Shown here in pieces: positions 10,682 to 21,525 of a DNA stretch of 64,000 nt. The translations under genes and the position numbers were made by a program. The stretch is taken from positions 125,667 through 189,666 of the forward strand of contig BCHH01000010.1 in assembly GCA_001599595.1 (NCBI GenBank), read 5' to 3'. Position 1 is the first letter of the stretch; each line of letters opens with the position of its first letter. The notes beneath the pieces were generated by a model that was given only the letters and a program-made list of their open reading frames with translations, ran no database searches and was not told the origin of the DNA. This stretch comes from Beverwykella pulmonaria (Eukaryota; Ascomycota; Dothideomycetes; Pleosporales; Melanommataceae).

Positions 10682-13025
10682 CTATGGCCGACGCCGAGCA
10701 AGGTAGATACCTCCAAGAACGGCGGCGGCACCGAACAAGCCAGCTGCTTTCCAGGCGACCGAAGGGAGAGAAGGCCATCCATATGGGTTTGAAGTGACCA
10801 ATGACGAAAAAAACGACGGAAATGAGACACCCGTGCTAAATTTGGGCCCCTGTGGGAGTTTGATGATATTCTCAAAGGCAGCGAGAGTAAAATCGTATTG
10901 ATCATCGTCGTTGCCCAACTCATCAATAGCGACACCGACATCCGTAACATGAAGTTCCGAGACGTTTATGCGAGGATAATAACCAAAAGCGGGGCTCATA
11001 GGAGTAAAACACGCAGTGTCTCCTTTCTCGCTATCCTCGGCCTTACCACACTCATCGCTCCCTTCGGGCGATGGTGTGGTGGCTCGCGTGTTGTTGGAAA
11101 GGGTGTCCGAATCGGTCGAGTCGCTGCCAGACACGTCTCCACTATCCATGAGCCAAAAAGAGGGATCAATGTGTGTGCACTCGTCATGCATAGCAATACC
11201 CAGAGTCGTGGCAGTATCATTGCTATGATCTTCAGAGAGAACAAGAGTGTTGTGGGTCTCTTGCGAGGCGATGGTGTCATTCCCAATAGTTTCCATAGAG
11301 GTATTAAGAGCGCACTCAAATACATCTTCAATGACATCGCTCAAAGTTTCCGGAGGGCAATCCTGTGGAGGATGGGAGGAGGATTTGGTTGTATCAAACT
11401 TCGCAGTATTGAGGCCGTTTTCGGTGTTCGTGCACTCCTTATCAACCACAGCATCATTGGGCGTGTTGATAAGAGAATTGTTGACTGTATCCTGGAGACA
11501 AGGTGCAAGAACAGTACCCGATAGAGATATGTCAATGGTATCCTCATCGGCCTCTTCGATAGTATCAAATCTCGAGCCAACTGAGCGTGCCTCAGAGTAG
11601 TATCCAGGGTGAAGGAGGTTCATATCCTTGATCTTCTTTCTGATATCAGAAAGATCTTCAAGATCGGAACTGGCCTTTGAAGTTTCATCTTGCAGGTAAA
11701 ATCTAATACGTTTCTCGATGTACCTTTCGTGCTGGGAGTTGTTTCCGTGTTCTACGGCGGATTCGGATATAGAGGCAATCTCAATAGCCCTGGGCAGATT
11801 ATTGGAGATCATTTCAACCACATGTTCACAAACTTCAGAGAAGAGGTTGTCCAATTGAGCATCAGCGGAGAAGGCGGCGATGTCAATCTCTGCAACAACC
11901 GCATCTCCATCCTGATGCTGGAACGCTTTAGCCTTCGTGTCGGTCTCAGATATAGTTTGGATACGTTCTGGTGTCTCGATAGTGGCAGTATCAGCACGCG
12001 GGATGTCTTTGATAGCGATCGGTGCGACAGTGCAGGAGTCAGCGGTTTTCTCATCCTCAGACTAGGGACCACAAAAATTAGCACAAGTGTCCTCAATATG
12101 TCTCCTCTAGCTCCGCTGTACTTACGCTCTTTTCTTCGTTGGCGGAATTCTTTCCCTTGTCCGAGAGAGATGGAGGCATCAGCTTCGTAGGGCAAGAATT
12201 TTCCGAACCGACTGGGCTATCCGCCCGGTCAATTGATGTAAGGTCTTCTATTTCAGCCGTCACAGTTTCTTGTGGTTGTGTCTTCTCTTCCGCGGAGGCT
12301 TTGTTCTGGTCAAGTTCTTCTTTATCAGAGCGAAGTTCATATCGCAGTTTAGACTTCTTGCGCTGGTGGTTTTTGCCAGGCGCAAATCCACCAACGGCAG
12401 CCTTCTCGTTGTGGAAATTCTTACAATAATTGAGGCGAAATTTGGGAGAGGGATAGCCATCGTCGAAGTGGCTCAGCTCGGGGTAAGCTGGAGGCCCGCA
12501 GCTATTGTTTCGAGCAATTATGCGCAGCTGTAGCCAAGCGGGCTCTCCGGTTCGATTGTAGGTTTGTATGTAGTGAGGTTCATTCGAGTCATCTTCTTGT
12601 TGAGCTTCACCTTTCGGGTCTTCATCTTCAGCGGGCCCCAGCTGTGCAAACTGCTGGACGAAGCCCATGTCTACGAGCTCGCTTATAGATGGGGGCGCGG
12701 CTTGCTGGTCGAGGAGTTTCAAAGCGAAAGGCTGGAGCAAGGCAACCTCGTCCGCTGTGGGCGCAATCTGATGGCCGTGATTCCGCAAATGTTCCTCGAG
12801 ATTCCACTCGTCATCATCGTCGTCGTCGTCTGACCACCTGCGCTCTGACAGCAACGAAGTCTGAGCGACCACAGGCTCGTCGACGAGCTCCGAGCGCTGG
12901 AGTGAGGAAAACTCCTTGGCGGTGGGCGCCGTCCGGTGGTCGAAGATCTTCATATGCCGCTCGTAATCCCAGTCGTGTTCGGTGTCGTCGAAGCCCTTGA
13001 CAAGGTGGCCGTTGGTGCTAGCCAT
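10682..13025 (-). CDS. Unrecognised 759-aa acidic protein with C-terminal membrane anchor
   Basis: Two exons: 13025-12126 (300 codons from ATG in MASTNGH) and 12061-10682, split by a 64-bp GTAAGT...TAG intron (12125-12062) in phase 0. An in-frame ATG further upstream exists, but the leader before MASTNGH is Thr/His-rich and looks like 5' UTR. The N-terminus contains an internal duplication: residues 17-43 and 72-98 share the pattern E/D-W-x(4)-H-x(6)-H-x-x-APTA-x-E-x(3)-LQ. A basic segment rich in K and R lies near residues 235-265. The second half is acidic and Ser/Thr-rich, likely disordered. The last residues form a hydrophobic helix (AAGLFGAAAVLGGIYLA) followed by RRRP, as in tail-anchored proteins of the ER or mitochondrial outer membrane. 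No known domain recognised. Confidence 0.7.
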
Positions 13026-13953
13026 GTTTCGATGGATGCTAGATATGTGTAGTGCGTAGTGCGTAGTGTGTAGAGTTTTGTGTGATGTAGACTGAAAGGG
13101 TGCGGTTGCAGAGTTTGGGAAGATATTTGTACGGAGGGGGAGAATTTCGGGGGACATGACAAATGAAAATATTCAGGATTGGCTTGGCGGAGAGGCAACA
13201 GTACCACTTCACGTCATATGTTGGTGTGGTGACGGGTAGGGAAAGAGGTGCCGCTAGTGAGCATTCACTTCAGCCGCTCAGTGGTGGAACTTCTTCGGCT
13301 CCCAATTTGTACCATGGTTTCGAAGGAAGTGTGTAAGTTGAAGGTTCGAGCATCGAATATTTGAGAATTTTGTTTCTTGTTCGGTTGTTTCCCGTCACTG
13401 AAGTGCCATATAGCAGCACACGTCTAACATTCTCCACAAGCGAGTGGGCCACACAAGCGAGGGCCACCTCGCCAACACTCTAAATTAGAATAACTCAGCA
13501 ACGCGAAAAGACACAGACTATCTACAACGTGTAAATGAATCTACACTAGTTTATACATCCTCTTCGCACATACGAACGTTGTGCCCATCCAAAGTATGAA
13601 CCAGGCTAGAGCATTCAATTCAAGTAACACCTGGCAAAGGTATAGAAGTGACCAATATACACCCTGAATGCTCGGAAGCTGGCGCTTGTAGTTCAATAAA
13701 AGGGAATTCAATGCGCTTTCACCGCGGGCTTTGTGGAGGCGGGGCTTGTCTATGCTTGCAGCCACTCACGAGCTAGAAATCAACCACTTCCTTCCATTCT
13801 GTTATTTTCTCACATAAAATTTCCACAGACGAGGCGCATCATCGAAGTAATCCACCTCCGTCTCCTACTTCAGCGACGACATCCCACTAGGCATCACAAT
13901 ACCCGCTTTAAATCTCGGACTACGCGAAAACATTCTCCAGTACCAACAGCCTG
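13026..13953. other. Intergenic spacer, nothing recognised
   Basis: Contains the 5' flank of the 759-aa gene with a TAGTGCG/TAGTGTG repeat cluster near 13050-13070, then about 800 bp without a supported gene. An open frame on the minus strand at 13541-13765 starts with GTG, is hydrophobic at one end, and has no family resemblance. Confidence 0.5.
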
Positions 13954-14612
13954 TTATATGGTCTCCCAGCGCTTCCTCGGGGTCCACATAGCTGCTTTCG
14001 AAGTAGTGCCAAAGCCTCGCTGAATATGGCCGTGATGGTACGTATGGCAGGGGAACTTGGGGTTCCAGCAAAAGCTCCGCTTTTGCTTCTTGACAACGGG
14101 CTCGGCGCGCGCCATCGTCAGATCGAAGTTGACAACATACTCGTGATGCTCGTTATCGGGGTTTAGGAGCTCGGAGTCATCGTCGAAGTTGTCGTTGTAG
14201 TTTTGCGGTCGAAGTTATCGAGTTCCGCTTCTTTGCATGCATGAAAGGGGTCGAGTTTTGCAACGCGCAATTCACGCTCGCCGTTCCCAACTTTCGCGTC
14301 TTCCAGGTCATCATCGCCTCCAATGCCAAAACTGAGCTTGATGGCATAACCTCGATGCTCGCCATTGTCTTCTTCAGAATCTCTGTCATAAGCTTCGATG
14401 CAATCGTATTGGTTGGCCGGAAGATGGCTCAACGTGCCACCGACATGGCAGGGAGTCTCTCCAAGCCACCTCCCTAGGGGGCCGTTGGTGTCGGCATATA
14501 GCGCTGCCACGAAGTCATCGTCATCGATGTTGAAAGCATCGGCACTGTAAGGCACTGAGGGCGTCGGGGGTTGCGACAGTCGCGCGATGTGTGTAATGGT
14601 AAATCGTGGGAT
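13954..14612 (-). pseudogene. Unrecognised acidic protein gene with an apparent frameshift
   Basis: Minus-strand coding sequence enters after an acceptor CATTGCAG at about 14613, so the first exon lies upstream and was not placed. The open frame is acidic (FNIDDDDFVAALYAD, SEEDNGEHRGYAIKLSFG) and runs to 14163. Coding-like sequence then continues in the -1 frame (NFDDDSELLNPDNEHHEY, then SFCWNPKFPCHTYHHGH) to a stop at 13954-13956. The switch falls at a run of four A at 14201-14204 (T on the plus strand), where one extra A would join the frames. No GT-AG intron can explain it. A sequencing or assembly error at the homopolymer, or a real inactivating deletion, are the two main options. No domain recognised. 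Confidence 0.45.
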
Positions 14613-15427
14613 CTGCAATGATGCGAAAGTAAGTCAGGGCGGGAGTTGTACGATGCAAGAGAACGATGAGTACGCACGAGAAAACAGCAGTCGTCTGTTT
14701 ATTTGACTGTTTTTTTGCTGACTAAAAGATGTAAATGGGCTCGAGTGAAAGATGTGAAGAGGGTTGACCGGAGACTCGACATGGGGGTTTGCACGCAGCA
14801 ACAGTGGCTACCAGCATCGCAGCCGTCTGCCCGACTTTCTCATTGGCCATTTTCGCCATATACAGCCACAAGGTGCATTTATAGAGAATGAGATAGTAGA
14901 TTCCGAATAGGAAATGAAGTCTCAGAACATGGACAACCAATACTTCGACTAGATAGAGGTGCGAAAAATATGTGTGTACCTCGATCTTTGTGCTCATTAC
15001 TTACCTTGCTCTCCTCACTTCTATGTAACGCAAACTTGTAAATCCGCTGACGAGCCCGGCCCTTCAAGGCAGCACCAAAGAACACCTTCACCTTCCAAGA
15101 ACTGACGTTTACCATCCCGCCAAGCCGCCATACCATATTCAAGACCCCTACTCTACATGACTCGCGCAATCGCGCTCCTCCAACGAACATTCGCAGATAT
15201 TCGCCGACCCGCGCTTCGCCGAACTCGCAAATACCCCGTCATACCTCTCTTCGTATATTAAACCGCCCAATTCCTCGAGTTCTTGACCGTACATGCATCC
15301 GCTCTCCCACCGCATCACTCACATCCTCCACACCACCGCGACCCTCACCGTTGCCCCTCGCCGCCCCGCAACCCAGCTACCCCACCTCACATCCCGATTG
15401 CGCAATTCCGCGCTCCACCACGCAAAC
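14613..15427. other. Divergent promoter region
   Basis: Lies between the minus-strand unknown and the plus-strand dehydrogenase. It should contain the unplaced first exon of the former, and an ATG-led stretch at about 14855 on the minus strand is one candidate. It also contains the promoter of the latter, with a TATATTAA-like element near 15254. Confidence 0.4.
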
Positions 15428-16443
15428 ATGTCGTCCATGGCGCAGCGTCTGAAGGGGAAGACGATTTTGATAACTGGTGCCAGCTCGGGCATTGGGAAAT
15501 CTACTGCTTTGGAGTTTGCAAAAACACAGCCGGAGGATTTGAAGTTGATCTTGACGGCACGTCGCATCGATACGCTGAAGGAGATTGCTGCGCAAATTGG
15601 AAAAGAGGCGCCGGGCGTGAAAGTTCTGCCTGTGAAGCTGGACGTGTCGAAGCCGGAGGAGGTGAGCGGGCTGGTAGGGCAATTGCCTGCCGAGTTTAAG
15701 GAGGTGGATGTGCTGGTCAATAATGCGTGTGTACCTCCCACTCCTCTTCCGACCCTGCCCCTCTCCTCACATTGGCAACATGCTGATGTGCTGTGTCCAG
15801 CGGCCTTGTAAAAGGCATGGCCCAAGCCCCCGATATCAACGCCTCCGACATCGACATCATGTTCTCGACAAATGTCACTGGCCTAATAAACATGACGCAA
15901 GCCATCCTTCCCATCTTCAAGGCGCGCGCCGACGGCGGCAAGGGCGACATCATCAACATCGGGTCCATTGCGGGCCGCGAGCCCTACCAGGGCGGCTCGA
16001 TATACTGCGCGACTAAAGCGGCAGTGCGCTCCTTCACCGATGCCCTGCGTCGCGAGCTGATCGCTACACGAATTAGGATCATGGAGATTGATCCCGGACA
16101 GGTCGAGACGGAATTTAGCGTTGTGAGGTTTGGAGGCGATAAGGCGAAGGCAGATAAGGTGTATGAGGGTGTAGAGCCGTTGACGCCAGAGGATATTGCC
16201 GAGGTGGTTGTTTTTGCGGCAGGGAGGAAGGAGAATGTGGTTCTTGCGGATACGCTCATTTTCCCCAACCATCAGGTATGTGGCCCTTGTTCCTTTGCGT
16301 TGGGTGTGCGCTGATAGATGAAGGCTGCGGCTACGGTGATGCACAGGAAGTCGGCGTAGCGCGATCGAGCCGAAGCTGACAATGAATAGGCTGGAACTGG
16401 TGGTGCAATGTACAAAAAGCCGGTGAAGGCGCAGAAACTATAG
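15428..16443 (+). CDS. NADP-dependent short-chain dehydrogenase (YMR226C/YdfG-like)
   Basis: Classical SDR oxidoreductase resembling the yeast NADP-dependent serine / L-allo-threonine dehydrogenase group. Three exons: 15428-15726, 15801-16275 and 16390-16443, with introns of 74 and 114 bp. The product is 275 residues. The Rossmann motif TGASSGIG sits at residues 16-23, NNAG spans the first junction, and the catalytic triad is Ser155, Tyr168 (YCATK) and Lys172. The last 18-codon exon ends in KKPVKAQKL. I chose the ATG at 15428 because it has A at -3 and leaves the usual short N-terminus. An in-frame ATG at 15293 would add 45 residues without any acidic residue and with several arginines, resembling a mitochondrial presequence. 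Physiological substrate is inferred from family. Confidence 0.9.
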
Positions 16444-16612
16444 ACGGGGATCACAAGCATAGGAGGGAGCATGTCCAGCATTACACTTCACGAACACAAG
16501 AGTATCAGGGCTCAATGGTGAATGTTCTTGATTAGCGCCACTGATGATTTCTATGACCCAGATCTACCATGTTTGGAGGCACTCGGATTCCCATACTGGT
16601 CTCATGCAGCAT

Positions 16613-16955
16613 CTATTTCTTGCCCTTCCTCGCCAACTCGGCTTCCTCCTCCTCCCTCAACTCCTGATCGATTCTGGCACCCCGACTCGGCTCATTCCCA
16701 TGTGACTTTGCGGGCAGCGTAGCATCTTCTGCGATCTGAGCTGCTTGCTCGCTCTTGGGTGCATCGGGCTCGTGCTCCGCTTTCTCGGCGCTGGCGAGCT
16801 TGTTTGCAATGGTGCGCTCGTCCTCTGTGCATCCAGTTAGTATGTGGTAGTTGAGGGGGAGGAGAAGAGTAGGGGAGGAGCTTACTGGAGTCGTTGGCGA
16901 GATGCGAGTTCTCCTTGCCCTCCTCGAAGCGCTCGGCGTTGGATTGCGTTGACAT
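16613..16955 (-). CDS. Small conserved hydrophilic fungal protein, 93 aa
   Basis: Two exons, 16955-16886 and 16824-16613, joined across a 61-bp GTAAGC...CACAG intron (16885-16825) to give 93 residues. The protein is highly charged and almost free of aromatic residues, so it is probably disordered. Its C-terminal block SHGNEPSRGARIDQELREEE resembles a short motif (HGN-x-PS-x-GA-x-ID-x-E) that I associate with unnamed small proteins in many ascomycetes. Function unknown. It lies tail to tail with the dehydrogenase, with about 170 bp between stop codons. The longer frame that extends upstream of 16955 would read through the intron and is not preferred. Confidence 0.75.
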
Positions 16956-17548
16956 GGTCGTAGTGCTAATTTATGTCTTGCAAAGCTAACGGGAGTTAAA
17001 ATTTCAGGGGTGTGTATATGTAGAATTGGTGTGTAGAATTGTTGTATAAGGGGTTGTGTTTGCAGATTCGGAGAGTTTTGTGCATGCATGTGGAATTTTT
17101 GGGGTGGAAGGACGGGTATGACGTAGTGATGAACGAACCGCGGGTCGCGTCACTCTACGCGGCATGGCATAGCATGGCATGGCATGGGTAGTGGGCATAC
17201 CGAAGAGTGGTTGATTTCTAGGACGTCAACAAGTTTTTTCAATGGTGGTTAATTTCTCATCTTACTCTTGATGCTCGTTCAGCAATTTCATTGCCTTTCA
17301 AAAACCGAAAAGGAGCGGTTCTGCCGTCCACGACCACAAGGAAAATAGGTTGAGTACTAAACTAGAGGAACAAGCTCACTCAATACCTTCACATCGACGA
17401 AAATCAAACTCAGCCCGTTCAGAATTGAAAAATGAAGGGGGAGTATACCAGTCACCATGCGCTTCATCTCCCAGCAAAAATCAGTCTCCGTCCTACCAAA
17501 TTCCTCACATCCTATTCCTCTTATCCAACGCCCCTCTCTTTCACAGCC
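16956..17548. other. Intergenic spacer with short GCATG repeats
   Basis: 5' flank of the small hydrophilic gene and 3' flank of the epoxide hydrolase gene. GCATGGCAT-type pentanucleotide repeats lie at 17161-17189. Nothing else recognised. Confidence 0.5.
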
Positions 17549-18854
17549 TCACTCTTTCACGGCTACCTTCACAAACGCTTCAATATCCTCCAACAACTCC
17601 TTCGGCCTCTCCAGCGCCGCAAAATGCCCACCCCTCTCATGCGCCTTGAACCAAACCAGATCTCCACTTGTCTCGGCCCAACTCTTTGGCGTCGGCGCAA
17701 GTTCCCACGCAAAGTAAGAATACCCCATCGGCTTGCTGATCTTCAAATTTTCCTGCCCGTGAAAATATCCCTTCGTTTTCGGCACCCTGAAATCCTGTCT
17801 ATACGTATAAATACACGTTGGAAAACACTCCGTCAGCCAGTACAATGTGACATCCGCGAGGATGGTTTCCAGACCGAGGGGATGCTCCGGGTCCGTCCAT
17901 TCGCAGAACTTCTCGCCGATCCATGCCAGCATCGCGAGAGGAGAGGAAGAAAGAACATGGCCGATGGTAGACGGGCGCGTACCGTGCATTTGCCCGTATG
18001 CAGTTCCCTTCTCCATGAACGTTTTGAACCTTTGCATGCCCTGTTGCTCGAGGGCAGTTTGGGGGAGCGAGGGGTCGGGCTCAGGCATCATGCAGAAATT
18101 CAGATGCACACCCACACACTCATCGTACGTCGCTGCTATTGTTCTGCTTACATAGCTTCCGATGTCGCCGCCCTGGACGACGTATTTGGTGAAGCCGAGG
18201 GAGAGGAGCAGCTTGTGCATTACCCGCGCCATGTCGGCGATTTCCCAGTTTCGGTCTAGTGGAGGCGGGGAGGAGAGTGTGTAGCCGGGTAAGGAAGGGC
18301 AGATGATGTGATAAGGAAGCGTTTCTGGTGTGTATTTCTCACGAACGAGAGCCAAGACTGGGAGGAATTCGAGGAAGGAGCCAGGCCAGCCGTGGAAGAG
18401 GGCGAGCGGGATAGCATCTTTCTTTTGGGAGAAGAAGGCGGCGAAGTGGATAGTAATCTTGTGCCCATCATCATCCTTGATCTGCGTTGTGAAGTTGGGG
18501 AAGGAGTTGATGCGCTCCTCCTGCTTTCGCCTGTCCTCGTATTAGTACCAATATCTCTGAGCAAGCAATTGGAAGCTCCGGAAATGAGTACAAGTCTGCA
18601 TAGGTTTGATATGGAAGCTAGTGTACTTACCAGTCAAATTCCCCCTCCCAGACCTTCTTAACATTCAACATCCAATTCCGCGAGACGCCAAACTTGCCCT
18701 CCCGCTCTTCCTGGTTCTCATACGCATCCTTCCCCACCGGTGACAGTCTCAACAATGTCTTGAAGTCTTGTAACTTCTGCTCGTCGACATGCAATTCGAA
18801 TGGAATAGGTTGTTGTTTTGCCGTTGCCGGGACAGTGCCGAATGATGGAGCCAT
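17549..18854 (-). CDS. Epoxide hydrolase, alpha/beta-hydrolase fold with N-terminal EHN domain
   Basis: Microsomal-type epoxide hydrolase that opens epoxides to vicinal diols through an enzyme ester. Exon 1 is 18854-18631, intron 18630-18531 (100 bp), exon 2 18530-17549. The product has 401 residues, the usual fungal length. The N-terminal EHN-type segment includes FELHVDEQKLQDFKTLL. The oxyanion-hole motif HGWPGS is at residues 121-126, the predicted nucleophile Asp197 lies in GGDIGS (where most relatives have Trp after the Asp), and catalytic His377 lies in GGHFAALE. There is no signal peptide. In fungi such enzymes serve detoxification or secondary metabolism. No pathway genes lie next to it, so its substrate is open. 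Confidence 0.9.
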
Positions 18855-19606
18855 GATGTGGCCAGCGAAAGGTCGACGGGTGGGAAGTAGTGATCGAGCT
18901 AATATTATAGCTTCCTTTAAAGTTGAGAGTCGGTTATGATAGACTTCTCATGGAAGATGTGGTTCAATTTATATGCGAGTCGAACGACCAAGGGATTACA
19001 AATGGGCTCAGGAGAGGTTACATCACAACCTTGGAACACAGGCGGATTGGGGTGGAGAACGTCGATCTATGGCGTCAAGCGCTTTTTTTCTATGTTCAGT
19101 TTCCTTGTCCTATCTACCTAGCCTATAGTAAATGGTAGTAGAGGGGAAGAATTGTTACGTGTGACCCGACGCTAGTCCCGAATAGGGCAACTACACGCGT
19201 ATAGTTATACGGGTAGTTAGGGAGTATCTCAGGAAAGACACCCAAAGAATCATAGAGACGGCAGCTTTCAAAATCTTAGGATTTCATATCTGCTTAGTAA
19301 GACTAAGGCACGTTGTACCGACTTCGTACTTGCGATCAACATGGGAATCGTGGACCAATACAATTTCATGGAGTAAAGGGTCACCGAAATTCCGGCAGCA
19401 TTTCTCAAGGAAGCCAATCCGATATCATTTCTATGAGGCTGTGGTGGGTATCATATCATCTAAAAAACAAGTACGATCCAGAAATCTATCCTCTATTTGC
19501 CTCTGAAATCGGTAGCAGGAACGCCAATATGGTGCCCTCAAGCGTCTCTCCAGCTATCCTATTATTCGCGATGCGGTAACGCTTTTCCAGCCGATAGAAT
19601 CGAGCT
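18855..19606. other. Intergenic spacer, nothing recognised
   Basis: 5' region of the epoxide hydrolase gene and 3' flank of GMP synthase. Short open frames here have no family resemblance. Confidence 0.5.
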
Positions 19607-21295
19607 CTATTCCATCTCAATGGTGCCGGGGGGCTTGCTCGTGACTGTGAGAATATTAGTATAAAGGATATCCAACGTAGATGAACGAAGGGAAGACTCA
19701 CTGTCATAGACCACACGGCACACTCCATCCACCTCATTCACAATCCTCCTGCTTACCTTCTTTAAGAAGGCCCCATCAAATGGATACCAATCTGCTGTCA
19801 TGAAATCGCTCGTCTCCACCGCCCTCAGCGCAATAACCTGCGCATGCACCCTGTTATCTCCCATAACGCCCACCGCCTTGACAGGAAGCAGGGCCGCAAA
19901 CGCCTGACTGACCTTCCGGTACAGACCGGCAGCCTTAATTTCCTCGATGAAGATATGGTCCGCTTCCCGCGCAATGCGGACTTGTTCGGGGGTGACTTCG
20001 CCGAGAATACGGATGGCAATGCCAGGGCCAGGGAAGGGGTGGCGCCAGACGAGGTCCTCGGGAATACCGAGATTGGTGCCCAGCTCGCGGACTTCGTCCT
20101 TGAAAAGCTCGCGGAGGGGCTCAATGAGTTTGAGGTTCATGTCTTTGGGGAGACCCCCAACGTTGTGGTGGGTTTTAATGGTGGCAGAGGGGCCTTTGAA
20201 GGAGATGCTTTCAATAACGTCGGGGTAGAGGGTGCCTTGAAGGAGCCATTCGATCTCGCCAGCTCTGTCTGAAGTGGCCTCCTGAGCGATCTTCTTCGCG
20301 GTTTCCTGGAAAACTTCGATAAAGGTATTGCCAATAATCTTTCGCTTCTTCTCTGGGTCGTCGGTGACACCTTTCAGTTTGCTGAGGAAGCGCTCGGAAG
20401 CATCGATGACGGTGAGGTTGATGCCCAAACCCGCTGTCAATGTCTCCTTAACCTGCTTGGCCTCGTTCAACCGCAACACGCCATTGTCCACCAGTACGGC
20501 GTGGAAGCGCTCGCCAATAGCCTCCTGCATCAACTTGGCTGCGACTGTAGAGTCCACGCCTCCACTTACTGCCCCAATGACCTGCCCCTTCTCTCCCACC
20601 AGAGCCCTAATTCTCGCAATCTCTTGATCCACAAACTTGCTCATAGTCCAGTTCGTGTTCGCCTGGCAGATGTCGACCGCAAAATTCTTGAGCAAGACGG
20701 TTCCTTTCGGAGTATGCGTGACCTCGGGGTGGAACTGAATTCCATAGAGCATCTTCGTCTTATGCGCCATGCCGGCGAACGGCGCATTGCTCGTCGTAGC
20801 CACCGTGATGAAGTCATCAGGAAGATGGCTCAGCTTATCGCCATGGCTCATCCACACCTCCATATCGTCTTCAAGCCCTGAAAACAGCTTATCTACATGG
20901 CCACCGGCCTCCCCATCCCCATGTCTATCCACCTTCAGATACGCGTGTCCGTACTCCCTCTTCTCGCCAGCGAGCACGTTCTTCCCAAAGTGCCACGCAA
21001 TCTCCTGCAGGCCGTAGCATATACCAAGGATCGGGACGCCGAGCTCGAAGACAGCGGGATCGACGTGAGGCGCGTCGTCCGAGTAGACGGAGTAGGGGCC
21101 GCCCGAAAGGATCACGCCTTTGGGAGACCACTCCAGCTCGGCGAGCTTTTGCGTGCACGGGAGCATCTCGCAGTACACATTGAGTTCGCGGAGTCGGCGC
21201 GTGATGAGGTGAGAGTATTGTGAGCCAAAGTCGAGCACCAAGATAGTGTCGAAGGTCTTGTGGGGCGGGATGGGGTCTGAGCCGTCGGTCGCCAT
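19607..21295 (-). CDS. GUA1: GMP synthase (glutamine-hydrolysing)
   Basis: Catalyses XMP + ATP + glutamine to GMP, the last step of de novo guanine nucleotide synthesis, in the cytosol. Exon 1 is 21295-19702 and exon 2 is 19644-19607, with a 57-bp intron (19701-19645). The product has 543 residues, the normal length. The class-I glutamine amidotransferase triad is Cys93 in GICYGLQ with His189 and Glu191. The ATP-pyrophosphatase P-loop SGGVDS is at residues 244-249, and the C-terminal dimerisation domain ends in [10 protein letters not shown]. The start is the ATG of MATDGSD; an upstream in-frame extension is long and unlike family members. The intron is a multiple of three and has no in-frame stop, so an unspliced message would insert 19 residues near the C-terminus. 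It is head to head with the BCP1-type gene. Confidence 0.97.
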   Translation of the reverse strand: MATDGSDPIPPHKTFDTILVLDFGSQYSHLITRRLRELNVYCEMLPCTQKLAELEWSPKGVILSGGPYSVYSDDAPHVDPAVFELGVPILGICYGLQEIAWHFGKNVLAGEKREYGHAYLKVDRHGDGEAGGHVDKLFSGLEDDMEVWMSHGDKLSHLPDDFITVATTSNAPFAGMAHKTKMLYGIQFHPEVTHTPKGTVLLKNFAVDICQANTNWTMSKFVDQEIARIRALVGEKGQVIGAVSGGVDSTVAAKLMQEAIGERFHAVLVDNGVLRLNEAKQVKETLTAGLGINLTVIDASERFLSKLKGVTDDPEKKRKIIGNTFIEVFQETAKKIAQEATSDRAGEIEWLLQGTLYPDVIESISFKGPSATIKTHHNVGGLPKDMNLKLIEPLRELFKDEVRELGTNLGIPEDLVWRHPFPGPGIAIRILGEVTPEQVRIAREADHIFIEEIKAAGLYRKVSQAFAALLPVKAVGVMGDNRVHAQVIALRAVETSDFMTADWYPFDGAFLKKVSRRIVNEVDGVCRVVYDSESSLRSSTLDILYTNILTVTSKPPGTIEME

Positions 21296-21525
21296 GGTGA
21301 GGAAGTGTAATGGCGGACAATTGAGCAATGAGAGTAGAAGAAGAGGATGAGAAAAGAAGAGAGGCTTGAGGATGGAGGGGAGTGACTCCCAAATGGAGGA
21401 CGAAATTTTTTGGTGGGGCAGAATCGGCTGCCCGCTTTTCGGGAAAGCAGCAGGGGTCCGTGCGCAATGCTCCAAAATTTCTCCAACTTCTTCGTCGCAT
21501 CCCATCATCACATACACCCAACACA
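21296..21525. promoter_or_regulatory. Shared divergent promoter of GUA1 and BCP1
   Basis: Only 230 bp separate the two start codons, so both promoters and 5' leaders must share this stretch. No TATA box is obvious. Co-expression of a nucleotide-synthesis gene and a ribosome/export factor would fit growth control, but that is inference. Confidence 0.55.

Noticed and set aside
10509..11600. Plus-strand open frames opposite the 759-aa gene
   Set aside because: They are shadows of the large minus-strand exon with no family resemblance.
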